A DNA stretch of 64,000 nucleotides. Origin: Phaeovulum molybdatiresistens. GTDB lineage: Bacteria > Pseudomonadota > Alphaproteobacteria > Rhodobacterales > Rhodobacteraceae. Position 1 is the first letter of the stretch. Every line of letters starts with the position of its first letter. A program made the translations under genes and the position numbers. The notes under the pieces are model-generated. The model saw nothing but the letters and a program-made list of their open reading frames with translations. It did not search any database and was not told the DNA's origin. This document shows, one piece after another, positions 54,549 through 63,032 of the stretch. The DNA lies in assembly GCF_023544865.1 (NCBI RefSeq), contig NZ_JAMJFX010000001.1:372001-436000 (forward strand). The letters run 5' to 3'.

Positions 54549-55175
54549 ATGAAATGGAATTTGCCCAATATCCTGACGGTCTTGCGACTGATCGCCGCGC
54601 CCGGCGTCGCGGTCATGTTCCTGTATTTTCAGCGGCCTTGGGCAGACTGGTTCGCGCTTGCGCTGTTCATCACCGCGGCGGTGACCGACTGGTTCGATGG
54701 CTACCTCGCCCGCGCCTGGAAGCAGGAATCACGATTCGGCGCCATGCTGGACCCGATCGCCGACAAGGCGATGGTGGTGATCGCGCTGGTAATCATCACT
54801 GGCTATTCCGGCATGAACCCCTGGCTGATCCTGCCGGTCACCGTGATCCTGTTCCGTGAGGTGTTCGTGGCCGGCCTGCGTGAATTTCTTGGCGCGGATT
54901 CGGGCAAGCTCAAGGTTACGAAACTGGCGAAATGGAAGACCACCGCGCAGATGGTGGCGATTGCGGTCCTGTTCCTCGGCACCGGGCTGGCCTTTCTGGA
55001 ACGCCGCCCCCCCCGGGCGGGCGAGGGCGACCTGCCGACCGGCGCCAGCCTGGCCGATCTGGCAACCCATTTCGGACTGGCCCTGATCTGGATCGCCGCG
55101 ATTCTGACCGCGATCACCGGCTGGGATTACTTCCGCAAGTCGCTGCCACTGCTGAAGGAGCCCAAGGATGGTTGA
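54549..55175 (+). CDS. pgsA: CDP-diacylglycerol-glycerol-3-phosphate 3-phosphatidyltransferase
   Basis: A 208-residue membrane enzyme making phosphatidylglycerol phosphate. The N-terminal MKWNLPNILTVLRL and the CDP-alcohol phosphotransferase motif (DG..AR........G...D...D) in the DWFDGYLARAW to MLDPIADK region are complete. About four to five membrane helices. A loop near residues 150-165 is Pro/Arg-rich. The start is 183 bases from the divergent gdhA. Its end overlaps moaD by eight bases. Confidence 0.93.
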   Translation: MKWNLPNILTVLRLIAAPGVAVMFLYFQRPWADWFALALFITAAVTDWFDGYLARAWKQESRFGAMLDPIADKAMVVIALVIITGYSGMNPWLILPVTVILFREVFVAGLREFLGADSGKLKVTKLAKWKTTAQMVAIAVLFLGTGLAFLERRPPRAGEGDLPTGASLADLATHFGLALIWIAAILTAITGWDYFRKSLPLLKEPKDG

Positions 55176-55416
55176 GGTTCTGTATTTCGCCTGGGTCCGC
55201 GAACGCATCGGCCTTGCCCGCGAAACCGTGCAGACCGACGCCGCGACGGTCGCCGACCTAATCGAACAGCTCAAGGCGCGCGATCCCCGCTATGCCGCCG
55301 CCTTCGCCGATGTGGCGGCGCTGCGCGTCGCGCTTGACCAGGATCTGGCCGATTTCGCGGCCCCCCTGGCGGGCGTGCGCGAGATTGCCTTCTTCCCACC
55401 CATGACCGGGGGCTGA
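55168..55416 (+). CDS. moaD: Molybdopterin synthase small subunit
   Basis: An 82-residue ubiquitin-like protein. It starts VEVLYFAWVRERIG and ends in the required Gly-Gly (FFPPMTGG), whose thiocarboxylate carries the sulfur for the molybdopterin dithiolene. The ATG overlaps the pgsA stop by eight bases. moaE follows three bases after its stop. The complete C-terminal motif makes the call firm. Confidence 0.93.
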   Translation: MVEVLYFAWVRERIGLARETVQTDAATVADLIEQLKARDPRYAAAFADVAALRVALDQDLADFAAPLAGVREIAFFPPMTGG

Positions 55417-55419
55417 CCC

Positions 55420-55860
55420 ATGCGCATCACCCTTCAGCAAGCCGCCTTCGATCCGGGCCAGGAAACCGCGGGCTTTGGCCAGGGCCGGGCCGATGTCGGC
55501 GCGGTGGTCACCTTCACCGGGCTGGTGCGCGATGACAGCGGCAAGATGCAGGCGCTGGATATTGAACATTACCCCGGCATGACCGAACGCGCCATCACCG
55601 CGATCGCCGAACAGGCCATCAGCCGCTGGTCCCTGGCCGATTGCCTGGTGATCCACCGCTACGGCCATCTTGCGGTGGGCGAACCGATCATGATGGTGGC
55701 CACCGCCGCGCGCCACCGCGCCGATGCCTTCGCCGCGGCCGAATTCCTGATGGATTACCTGAAATCCCGCGCGCCGTTCTGGAAAAAGGAAATCGGCCCC
55801 GATGGTGAAAGCTGGGTCGCGGCCAAGGACAGCGACGAAGTCGCCCTGACGCGCTGGTAA
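55420..55860 (+). CDS. moaE: Molybdopterin synthase large subunit
   Basis: A 146-residue subunit that binds precursor Z and receives sulfur from MoaD. Blocks seen are GAVVTFTGLVRDD, ALDIEHYPGMTE, VIHRYGHLAVGEPIMMVATAARHR and the catalytic lysine region SRAPFWKKE. It ends the pgsA-moaD-moaE unit. Repeat copy G begins about 40 bases after its stop, between it and the converging oxidoreductase gene. Confidence 0.94.
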   Translation: MRITLQQAAFDPGQETAGFGQGRADVGAVVTFTGLVRDDSGKMQALDIEHYPGMTERAITAIAEQAISRWSLADCLVIHRYGHLAVGEPIMMVATAARHRADAFAAAEFLMDYLKSRAPFWKKEIGPDGESWVAAKDSDEVALTRW

Positions 55861-55897
55861 CCCGCCCGGCGCCAAAGCCCGCCAAAGCCCTCGGTGG

Positions 55898-55966
55898 TCC
55901 TTCGGCTTTGCGAAAATATCCCGGGGTGAATGGGCCGACAGGCCCAGAGGGGCAGCGCCCCTAAAG
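55898..55966 (+). repeat. Composite intergenic repeat, copy G
   Basis: CCTTCGGCTTTGC head, AAAATATCCC, GGGGTGAAT, TGGGCC/GGCCCA stem with a four-base loop, then AGGGGC and GCCCCT hairpin. Same parts and order as copy F, in the opposite orientation. Lies between the converging moaE and oxidoreductase genes and runs just into the latter's stop codon. Confidence 0.75.
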
Positions 55967-57013
55967 GCTGTCCTCGACCCGGAACCCCGCCGGAATGGCA
56001 TCGCGCCCCGCAAGCACCAGATCGGCCATCACCTCGGCCACCTTCGGCGCCATGCCAAAGCCGATCTTGAAGCCGCCATTGGCGATGAAATGCCCCGGGC
56101 GTCCCGGCCAGGGCCCCAGCATCGGCGCGCGCGACCGCGCCCGCGGGCGCAACCCGGCCCAACGGTCCACCACCTCGGCCCCCGCCAGCGCGGGGCACAG
56201 GGCGCAGGCCTGAGTGATCAGCGACTCCAGTTGCGCATCCACCGTGTCGGGCGCATCGAACACCCGTTCCGATGTTGACCCGATCGCCACCGTGCCATCG
56301 GCATGGGGCACGATATGGACCCCATCGGCATAGATCTGTGGCACTGCCCCCGCATCATGGCACAGCAGCGCCGACTGTCCCTTGATCCCGCCGCCCACCG
56401 GCCTGCCCAACGCGCCCGACAACGCCGCCAGCCCCGCCGCACCGGTGGCGTGGATCACGGCACCTTCCTCGGCCGCCTCACCCATCACAACCTCGGCGCC
56501 CAGTGCCCGCAGCGCCGCCACCAGCGCGGCCCCCGCCCTACGGGGGTTTGCCCGCGCGCTCAGCGTATCATGCACGACAAGCCCCGTCGGCGACACCGGC
56601 GCAAAGGCCCCGAAGCCCGCCACCGGCACCACCTGCCAGACCGCCTGATCCAGCCAATGAACCGCCGCCCCTGCCGCGCGCGCCTGCGCCCGCGCAACCG
56701 CCGCATCATCAGCCAGCGGCTGAATCCGGCCCAGCCGCGCATAGCCCGGATCGCCGCCCCCCACCGCCGCCACATCGGCCCAGAAAGCCTCGGCCATCAG
56801 CAGGCTTTCCAGCTGAAACTGTTTCTTGGGGTTCCACTGTTCGGGCACATGCGGCGCCAGCGCCCCCACATGCCCGCCCGAGGCACCCGCGCCGATCCGC
56901 GCCACCTCGATCAGCCGCACCTTCGCGCCCCGCCGCGCCAGAACAAAGGCGCAGGCCAGACCAAAGACCCCGCCCCCCCGCACCGTCACATCCATCCGTT
57001 TGCCCGTTGCCAT
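55961..57013 (-). CDS. FAD-dependent oxidoreductase, MnmC C-terminal-domain-like
   Basis: A 350-residue D-amino-acid-oxidase-fold flavoprotein. The FAD motif is VRGGGVFGLACAFVLARRG, followed by GAGASGGHVGALAPHVP, which resembles the GASG..GAL block of the MnmC oxidase domain. The C-terminal FIANGGFKIGFGMAPKVAEVM closes the fold. In E. coli MnmC this domain turns cmnm5U34 of tRNA into nm5U34. Its divergent neighbour encodes the methyltransferase half, supporting a split MnmC (inference). A ThiO-like or general amine oxidase is the alternative. The ATG at 57013 is 48 bases from the mnmD start. Confidence 0.72.
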   Translation of the reverse strand: MATGKRMDVTVRGGGVFGLACAFVLARRGAKVRLIEVARIGAGASGGHVGALAPHVPEQWNPKKQFQLESLLMAEAFWADVAAVGGGDPGYARLGRIQPLADDAAVARAQARAAGAAVHWLDQAVWQVVPVAGFGAFAPVSPTGLVVHDTLSARANPRRAGAALVAALRALGAEVVMGEAAEEGAVIHATGAAGLAALSGALGRPVGGGIKGQSALLCHDAGAVPQIYADGVHIVPHADGTVAIGSTSERVFDAPDTVDAQLESLITQACALCPALAGAEVVDRWAGLRPRARSRAPMLGPWPGRPGHFIANGGFKIGFGMAPKVAEVMADLVLAGRDAIPAGFRVEDSL

Positions 57014-57061
57014 TGCCCGCCCCTTTCGCCATGGTCGCAGCCGAACCAAGGGCTATCCGCA

Positions 57062-57739
57062 ATGCGCGACACAGACCAGACCGACCCCGGCCTTTCCTGG
57101 CGCGACGACGCGATTCCCGTCTCGACCCGCTTTGACGATCCCTATTTCAGCCTAGCCAATGGCCTGGCCGAAACGCGCCATGTGTTTCTGGCCGGAAACG
57201 ACCTGCCCGCGCGCCTGCGTCCCGGGTTTCACATCGCGGAACTGGGCTTTGGCACCGGGCTGAACCTGTTGGCCACCTGCATCGCCGCCGGCAACACGCC
57301 GATCTGCTTCACCAGCTTTGAGGCCTTCCCCCTGCCCGCCGCAGATATCGCCCGCGCCCTGCAGGCCTTCCCCGAGGCGCTGGCCATCGCGGACCCGTTC
57401 CTGACGGCTTGGGCCCGGGGGGAACGCCGCTTCCAGCTTGGCCCCGTCGCCGTTCAGGTGATCGTTGGCGATGCCCGCGACACCCTGCCCCACTGGGACG
57501 GGCGCGCGGATGCCTGGTTCCTTGACGGCTTTTCCCCCGCCAAGAACCCCGAGCTGTGGGGCGAGGCGCTGATGGCCGAGGTCGCCCGCCATACCGCGCC
57601 CGGCGGCAGCTTTGCCACCTATACCGCCGCGGGCTTCGTGCGCCGCGCGCTGGCGCAGGCGGGCTTTGCCGTGACCCGCGCGCCCGGCCACGGCCACAAG
57701 CGCCACATGAGCCGCGGCCAGCTGGGGGCGCAGCAATGA
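57062..57739 (+). CDS. mnmD: tRNA 5-methylaminomethyl-2-thiouridine methyltransferase, stand-alone
   Basis: A 225-residue protein equal to the methyltransferase half of MnmC. Seen are WRDDAIPVSTRFDDPYFSLANGLAE, SAM motif I HIAELGFGTGLNLL, GDARDTLP and the catalytic LDGFSPAKNPELW. It adds the methyl group that completes mnm5(s2)U34 in tRNA wobble positions. The oxidase half is encoded divergently. Its stop overlaps the following EamA transporter start by four bases. Confidence 0.88.
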   Translation: MRDTDQTDPGLSWRDDAIPVSTRFDDPYFSLANGLAETRHVFLAGNDLPARLRPGFHIAELGFGTGLNLLATCIAAGNTPICFTSFEAFPLPAADIARALQAFPEALAIADPFLTAWARGERRFQLGPVAVQVIVGDARDTLPHWDGRADAWFLDGFSPAKNPELWGEALMAEVARHTAPGGSFATYTAAGFVRRALAQAGFAVTRAPGHGHKRHMSRGQLGAQQ

Positions 57740-58641
57740 CCGCACAGAACCAACGCACCGGCATCCTGCTGATGATCGCCACCACCCTGATCTTCGCGAT
57801 CCAGGACGGCATCTCGCGCCATCTGTCGGAAAGCTACAACGTCTACATGGTGGTGATGATCCGCTACTGGTTCTTCGCCCTTTTCGTCGTCGCACTGGCC
57901 AGCCGGCAGACCGGCGGGCTGCGCCGGGCGGTCGCCACCCGTCAGCCCTTGTTGCAGGTATCCCGCGCGGTCCTGCTGATCGTTCAGAACCTGATCATCA
58001 TTCAGGGCTTTGTCATCCTTGGTTTGGTCGAAAGCCACGCGGTCTTTGCCTGCTATCCGCTGCTGATCGTGGCGCTGTCCGGGCCGGTGCTGGGCGAAAA
58101 GGTCGGCTGGCGGCGCTGGACGGCGGTTGCGATCGGCTTTGCCGGAATTTTGGTGATCCTTCAGCCCGGCATTGGCGTCTTCCAACCCGCGGCCATGATC
58201 CCGTTGCTGGGCGCCCTTCTGTTCGCGCTTTATGGTGTGCTGACCCGCTTTGCGGCGCGCAAGGACAGCACGTCGGTATCCTTCTTCTGGACCGGCGTTC
58301 TGGGGGCTGTGATCGCCACCGCGATCGGCATCTGGTTCTGGGAACCGATGATCGCCCCCGACTGGGGCTGGATGGCTGTTCTGTGCCTGACCTCGGCCAG
58401 CGCGCATTGGCTGCTGATCCGCGCCTATGAGGTCGCCGAAGCCTCGGCGATCCAGCCCTTTGCCTATCTGCAGCTGGTCTTTATCGCGATCCTTGGCGTC
58501 ACGGTCTTTGACGAGGTGGTCCGCCCCAATGTCGCGCTGGGGGCGGTGATCGTGGTGGGATCGGGGCTGTTTGCGCTGTGGCGCGAACGGATGCGCAGCC
58601 AGGTCAGCGCGCCGGCGGCAGACCCCGCAGCTCGGCGCTGA
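57736..58641 (+). CDS. EamA/DMT-superfamily transporter
   Basis: A 301-residue inner-membrane protein with ten helices in two EamA repeats. It starts GILLMIATTLIFAIQDGISRHLSE, a common beginning of RhaT/EamA proteins in Rhodobacteraceae. VESHAVFACYPLLIVALSGPVLGEKVGWRRW and the second-half ASAIQPFAYLQLVFIAILG mark the repeats. Substrate unknown. Coupled to mnmD by ATGA. Its end overlaps the converging transglycosylase gene by 38 bases, with a GCGCT/AGCGC repeat centred on its stop. Confidence 0.83.
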   Translation: MTAQNQRTGILLMIATTLIFAIQDGISRHLSESYNVYMVVMIRYWFFALFVVALASRQTGGLRRAVATRQPLLQVSRAVLLIVQNLIIIQGFVILGLVESHAVFACYPLLIVALSGPVLGEKVGWRRWTAVAIGFAGILVILQPGIGVFQPAAMIPLLGALLFALYGVLTRFAARKDSTSVSFFWTGVLGAVIATAIGIWFWEPMIAPDWGWMAVLCLTSASAHWLLIRAYEVAEASAIQPFAYLQLVFIAILGVTVFDEVVRPNVALGAVIVVGSGLFALWRERMRSQVSAPAADPAARR

Positions 58642-60562
58642 AGCGCAGCGGCCCCGCATCGGCCTGGCCCAGCCGGGCGCGATAGATCGGCAGGCTTTCG
58701 GCCACGCGCATCACATAGTTGCGGGTTTCGGTAAAGGGGATCATCTCGATCCAGTCCACCACATCCACCGTCGGGTTACGCGGATCGCCGCGTTCCTCAA
58801 CCCAGCGGCGCGGGCGGCCCGGCCCCGCGTTGTAGCCCGCCGCCACCAGCACCGGCGAGGTGCCGAATTCCGCGCGCAGAACGCCCAGATAGGCCGCCCC
58901 CAGCCGCGCGTTATAGCCCGGATCACGTGTCAGCCGATCCGCTTCATAGGCGATGCCCAGCCGGTCGGCCATCATCTTGGCGGTGCCCGGCATCACCTGC
59001 ATCAGCCCGCGCGCGCCCGCCGGCGACACCACTGCCGGGTCGAATTCGCTTTCGCGCCGGGCAATCGCCAGCGCAAGTTCGGCCGGAACGCCCAGGTCCA
59101 GCGTCTCGATGCCCGACAGCGGGTAATAGGCCGCCACCAGCATCGCCCCGGTTTCCGCCGCCCGCTTGCCCAGGCCCAGCGCCAGATGCGGATCGTTCCA
59201 TTCCAGCGCCAACCGCGCCAGCCGCGCCACATCCTCGGCGCCAAGACCTTCGGACAGATGCAGGATGAACCGTTGGGCCAGTTCATCGTGCCCGGCGGCT
59301 TTCAGCAGCACCGCCGCCTGAAACACCGAAGCCTCGGCAAAGCCTGCCCCGCGCCAATCCGGCAAAGGCGGCGGCGCGGCAAAGGCCGGGTCCAGCGGCA
59401 GGCCCGCCCGCTCCGCCGCCAAAAGCCCGTAGAACGCCGTCTGATAGCGTGCCGCGTCGCGATAGGCCGCTTGGGCCGCCTCGGCCTTGCCCATCGCCTC
59501 CAGCGCGCGGCCCTTCCAGTACCCGGCCCGCGACAGGCTGATCGGGCTTTGCACCACGGCCCCCAGCGCCTCAAAATGGCGCAGCGCGGTGGGCCCATCG
59601 CCCAGCTTCAGCGCGGCATAACCGGCCAGCCATTCCAGATCGGCATAATCCGCGCCCTCGGCCGGCAGCCGGTGGCGCGCGGCAATCATATAGGCGCGCC
59701 GCGCATCGCCCTGACGCAGATCCCACCGCGCAAGCGAGGCACGCAGCCCCGCCCACAGATGCGGCGCGCCCAGACGATCGGCATCGACGGACCGTTCCAG
59801 CAAAAGCTCGGCCGCCGCCGCCTCGGCCCCGTTGCGCCAGCGCCACTTGGCCCGGTCCAGCGCCAGCCCGGCCGATCCCAGCATCCGCTCGGGCACCGCC
59901 GCGATCAGCGAATCCACGCCCCCCCGGTTGGCCTGCAAGGCAATGCGCGCCTCGGCGACCGCCCGCGTGCCGGGCGTGGCAAAGGGCAGGATGCGCTGCG
60001 CCTGATCGCGCTGACCGCGCTCCAGCATGGCCGCGATCCGCCCGCCATGATGCGGCGCCACCAGGTCGGGATAGCGCTGCAGGAACGCCTCCTGATCGCG
60101 CGCCTCCATCACCAGCCCGCGCCAGGCAGCCTCGGCCACGGTCGCGGCCTTGCCCGCCTCGCCGCGGGCCTGATGGGCGGCCACCAGCGCCAACGCCCCC
60201 GCCCCGGTCAGCGGCGCCCGGTTTGCGAAATAGCCCACCACCTGATCGGCGGCCACACCGTCAAGCTTTGCTTCCCCGCGCCGCCGCAACAGATCCATCC
60301 CCGGCCAGTCGCCCCGGCGGGTGACAAAATCGGCATAGTCGGCAAATGTCCCCTCGCCCGCGCGCAGCCGGTGCCATTCAACGATGTCGAATGACAAAGG
60401 CCCCGATCCGCGCGCGACATCCTGCGCCGTGGCCCAGTCCTTCGCCCCCGCCGCCTGCAACGCACGCGCCAGCGCCGCCGCATCCTCGGCCCGGGCCGCA
60501 GCGATCGGCGCCAGAACCATCGCCGCCGCCACGACAACCGCCCGGAACATTCCCTGGATCAT
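58604..60562 (-). CDS. Soluble lytic murein transglycosylase (Slt70-like)
   Basis: A 652-residue exported enzyme that cleaves peptidoglycan glycan strands with formation of 1,6-anhydro ends. A signal peptide occupies about residues 1-25 (APIAAARA). A long superhelical domain (about 30-470) follows, then the catalytic domain with Glu in IARRESEFDP, AGARGLMQVMPGTA and GYNAGPGR. The start may be ATG at 60562 or GTG at 60565. It stands alone, diverging from dapA across about 140 bases. Works on the same wall polymer as the FtsEX-controlled hydrolases. Confidence 0.9.
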   Translation of the reverse strand: MIQGMFRAVVVAAAMVLAPIAAARAEDAAALARALQAAGAKDWATAQDVARGSGPLSFDIVEWHRLRAGEGTFADYADFVTRRGDWPGMDLLRRRGEAKLDGVAADQVVGYFANRAPLTGAGALALVAAHQARGEAGKAATVAEAAWRGLVMEARDQEAFLQRYPDLVAPHHGGRIAAMLERGQRDQAQRILPFATPGTRAVAEARIALQANRGGVDSLIAAVPERMLGSAGLALDRAKWRWRNGAEAAAAELLLERSVDADRLGAPHLWAGLRASLARWDLRQGDARRAYMIAARHRLPAEGADYADLEWLAGYAALKLGDGPTALRHFEALGAVVQSPISLSRAGYWKGRALEAMGKAEAAQAAYRDAARYQTAFYGLLAAERAGLPLDPAFAAPPPLPDWRGAGFAEASVFQAAVLLKAAGHDELAQRFILHLSEGLGAEDVARLARLALEWNDPHLALGLGKRAAETGAMLVAAYYPLSGIETLDLGVPAELALAIARRESEFDPAVVSPAGARGLMQVMPGTAKMMADRLGIAYEADRLTRDPGYNARLGAAYLGVLRAEFGTSPVLVAAGYNAGPGRPRRWVEERGDPRNPTVDVVDWIEMIPFTETRNYVMRVAESLPIYRARLGQADAGPLRFSAELRGLPPAR

Positions 60563-60704
60563 CACCTGCCCGCCCCCATCTTTTTCCTCTTCCTGCCCGC
60601 CAGCACCCCCCAGTGCAATTCACAAACTTGGCAAGGCCGCGCGGCTCGCATAAGGTCCGCCCGATTTCAACCGGGCGAATCCGCCCCGACGCAAGGAGCG
60701 TGTC

Positions 60705-61577
60705 ATGTTCAAAGGGTCCATTCCCGCACTGATCACGCCGTTCAAGGACGGCGAGCTGGATCTGGACGCGCTCAAGAAACTTGTGGAATGGCACGTGGCC
60801 GAAGGCAGCCACGGCCTTGTGCCCATGGGCACCACGGGCGAAAGCCCCACGGTCAGCCACGAAGAACACATGCGCGTCGTCTCCGAGGTGGTGAAGGCCG
60901 CGGCAGGCCGCATCCCGGTGATCGCGGGCGCGGGCTCGAACTCGACGACCGAAGGTGTGAACCTGATCCGCCACGCCGAGGCCACCGGCGCCAATGCCGC
61001 CCTTGTCGTGACGCCCTATTACAACAAGCCCACCCAGCGCGGCATGATCGCCCATTTCACCGCGATGCACGATGCCTGCACCCTGCCGATCATCATCTAC
61101 AACATCCCCGGCCGCTCGGTCGTGGACATGATGCCCGAAACCATGGGCGAACTGGCGAAACTGCCGCGCATCATCGGCGTCAAGGACGCCACCGGCAAGA
61201 TTGAGCGCGTCAGCCTGCAGCGCGAAACCTGCGGCCCCGATTTCATCCAGCTGTCGGGCGAGGACGCGACCGCCCTTGGTTTCAACGCACATGGCGGCGT
61301 CGGCTGCATCTCGGTCACCGCCAACGTCGCGCCGCGCCTCTGCTCGGAATTCCAGGAAGCCACCCTGCGCGGCGATTATGCCAAGGCGCTGGAATACCAG
61401 GACCGGCTGATGCCGCTGCACACGGCGATCTTCGTCGAACCGGGCGTTGCGGGCGCGAAATACGCCCTCTCGCGCCTTGGCCTCTGCCGCGAAGAGGTCC
61501 GCCTGCCGCTGACCCCGTTGCTGGACAGCACCAAAGCCCAGATCGACGCGGCGATGAAACACGCAGGCCTTCTCTAA
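60705..61577 (+). CDS. dapA: 4-hydroxy-tetrahydrodipicolinate synthase
   Basis: A 290-residue TIM-barrel enzyme condensing pyruvate and aspartate semialdehyde, the first committed step of the diaminopimelate/lysine route. Catalytic marks are the Schiff-base Lys160 ([11 protein letters not shown]), Tyr132 (YNIPGRS), the TTGESPT loop and [11 protein letters not shown]. Arg137 for carboxylate binding is present. The start follows AAGGAGCGTGTC. It diverges from the transglycosylase and converges on repeat copy E. lysA, the last step, is also in this window. Confidence 0.95.
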   Translation: MFKGSIPALITPFKDGELDLDALKKLVEWHVAEGSHGLVPMGTTGESPTVSHEEHMRVVSEVVKAAAGRIPVIAGAGSNSTTEGVNLIRHAEATGANAALVVTPYYNKPTQRGMIAHFTAMHDACTLPIIIYNIPGRSVVDMMPETMGELAKLPRIIGVKDATGKIERVSLQRETCGPDFIQLSGEDATALGFNAHGGVGCISVTANVAPRLCSEFQEATLRGDYAKALEYQDRLMPLHTAIFVEPGVAGAKYALSRLGLCREEVRLPLTPLLDSTKAQIDAAMKHAGLL

Positions 61578-61586
61578 GGCGCCTTG

Positions 61587-61640
61587 CTTCTTCTTGGTCG
61601 AAATACTCCGGGGGTCCGGGGGCAGCGCCCCCGGCCCTTT
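61587..61640 (+). repeat. Composite intergenic repeat, copy E
   Basis: CTTCTTCTTGG head, AAATACTCCGGGGG and a CCGGGGGC/GCCCCCGG hairpin with an AGC loop (61616-61634), followed by CCCTTTTCGTTT. Same parts as copies B and D but starting nine bases after the dapA stop. The trailing T-rich run makes this copy look most like a true terminator. Confidence 0.75.
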
Positions 61641-61645
61641 TCGTT

Positions 61646-63031
61646 TCACACCGCGTGCAGATACAGATCGTAATCCACATCAGCGATCGTCCGCGCCACC
61701 CGCTGATATTCGGCAGCCTTGATCGCGGTGAAGGTGCGGTGCATGTCCGCGCCCAGCGCCTCTTTCAGAAAGGCCGAGTCCGTCGCCGCCCGGATCGCCT
61801 CGCGCCAGTCGCCCGGGATTGGCAGGTCATCCTTGCCCTGATAGCCGTTCCCCGTCGTCTCGGGGCCGGGGTCGATCCGGTGGCGCAGCCCGTGCCGGAT
61901 GCCCGCCAGCACCGTCGCAGCCACCAGATAGGGGTTGGCATCCACGCCCGAGGGACGATGCTCGATCCGCCGCGCCTTCACATCGCCCGCCGGGATGCGC
62001 AGCGCGACGGATCGGTTGTTCACCCCCCAGCTGGGCGACACGGGCGCATAGCTTTGCCCCACGAACCGCCGCCAGCTGTTGGCATGGGGCGCGAAGACCA
62101 GCATCGATTCCCCCATCGTGGCGCGCAGGCCACCGATCGCGTGGCGGATCGTGTCGGTCCACTGGCCCTCGATTTCCTCGGCAAAGATGTTGCGGCCTTT
62201 GGCGTCTTGCAGGCTGACGTGGAAATGCATGCCCGATCCTGCGTATTTCTCAACCGGCTTGGCCATGAAGCAGGCCACCACGCCGTGCCGACGCGCCTGC
62301 AGCCGCACGATCCGCTTCAGCCGCACCAGATCATCGGCGGCCTGCATCACTTCGGTGCGATAGTGCAGCGTCAGCTCATACTGCCCCGGCGCATATTCGG
62401 AAATCACGGTTTCCGCCTTGATCCCCATCGCTTCCGCCGCGCGGTAGATGTCGGAAAACAGGGGCTCCATCCCGTGCAGGTGATCGACGGAATACACTTC
62501 GGTCCAGTTCGACCGCCGACCGTCCAGCACCGCCGCCGCGGGGCGGGGATAGCCGTCCTCGCCAAATTTGGGGTCCAGCAGGAAGAACTCCAGCTCGAAT
62601 GCGCCCGCGGGGTGCAGGCCTTCGGCCGCCATCGCCTTGACCTGACGGGACAGCGCGTGGCGCGGGTCGGATGTCATCTCGCCCCCGTCCAGATGATACA
62701 TGCTCATCAACACCTCGCCGCGCGGCGGGTTGGTGCCATAAAGCGGCTTCAATGTGCCGGGGATCGGCCAGGCGCGCAGGTCGCCGTCGCCCTGATCCCA
62801 GATCAGGCCGGTTTCATGCACATCCTCGCCCACGATATCGAGGCCGAGGATCGAGATCGGCAGGTGCCGCCCCCCGGTGTAAAGGCCCATCAGCTCATGC
62901 CGACGGATGATCTTGCCGCGCCCGATGCCATTGGCGTCATGCAGGACAATGTCGAAGGCCTCGATCTCGGGGTGGGCCTCCAGGAAGGTTTCGGCCTCTT
63001 GCCACGAGGAACCGGAAGGGGATTGGGTCAT
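61646..63031 (-). CDS. Glutamine-synthetase-family ligase (gamma-glutamylpolyamine synthetase-like)
   Basis: A 461-residue GS-fold ATP ligase. The N-terminal beta-grasp (about 15-110, FDIVLHDANGIGRGKII) and catalytic part with AFELEFFL, SEYAPGQYELTL, GSGMHFHVSL, RIEHRPSGVDANPYL resemble PuuA-type enzymes that glutamylate amines, not ammonia-specific GlnA. The amine substrate is unknown. The ATG at 63031 lies one base after the stop of the aminotransferase gene upstream, so the two form one unit, probably for polyamine or amine catabolism (inference). Confidence 0.83.
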   Translation of the reverse strand: MTQSPSGSSWQEAETFLEAHPEIEAFDIVLHDANGIGRGKIIRRHELMGLYTGGRHLPISILGLDIVGEDVHETGLIWDQGDGDLRAWPIPGTLKPLYGTNPPRGEVLMSMYHLDGGEMTSDPRHALSRQVKAMAAEGLHPAGAFELEFFLLDPKFGEDGYPRPAAAVLDGRRSNWTEVYSVDHLHGMEPLFSDIYRAAEAMGIKAETVISEYAPGQYELTLHYRTEVMQAADDLVRLKRIVRLQARRHGVVACFMAKPVEKYAGSGMHFHVSLQDAKGRNIFAEEIEGQWTDTIRHAIGGLRATMGESMLVFAPHANSWRRFVGQSYAPVSPSWGVNNRSVALRIPAGDVKARRIEHRPSGVDANPYLVAATVLAGIRHGLRHRIDPGPETTGNGYQGKDDLPIPGDWREAIRAATDSAFLKEALGADMHRTFTAIKAAEYQRVARTIADVDYDLYLHAV

Positions 63032-63032
63032 G

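Noticed and set aside
55961..57739. A broken mnmC fusion gene
   Set aside because: The two halves are on opposite strands with complete termini and separate starts, so this is not a frameshifted fusion.
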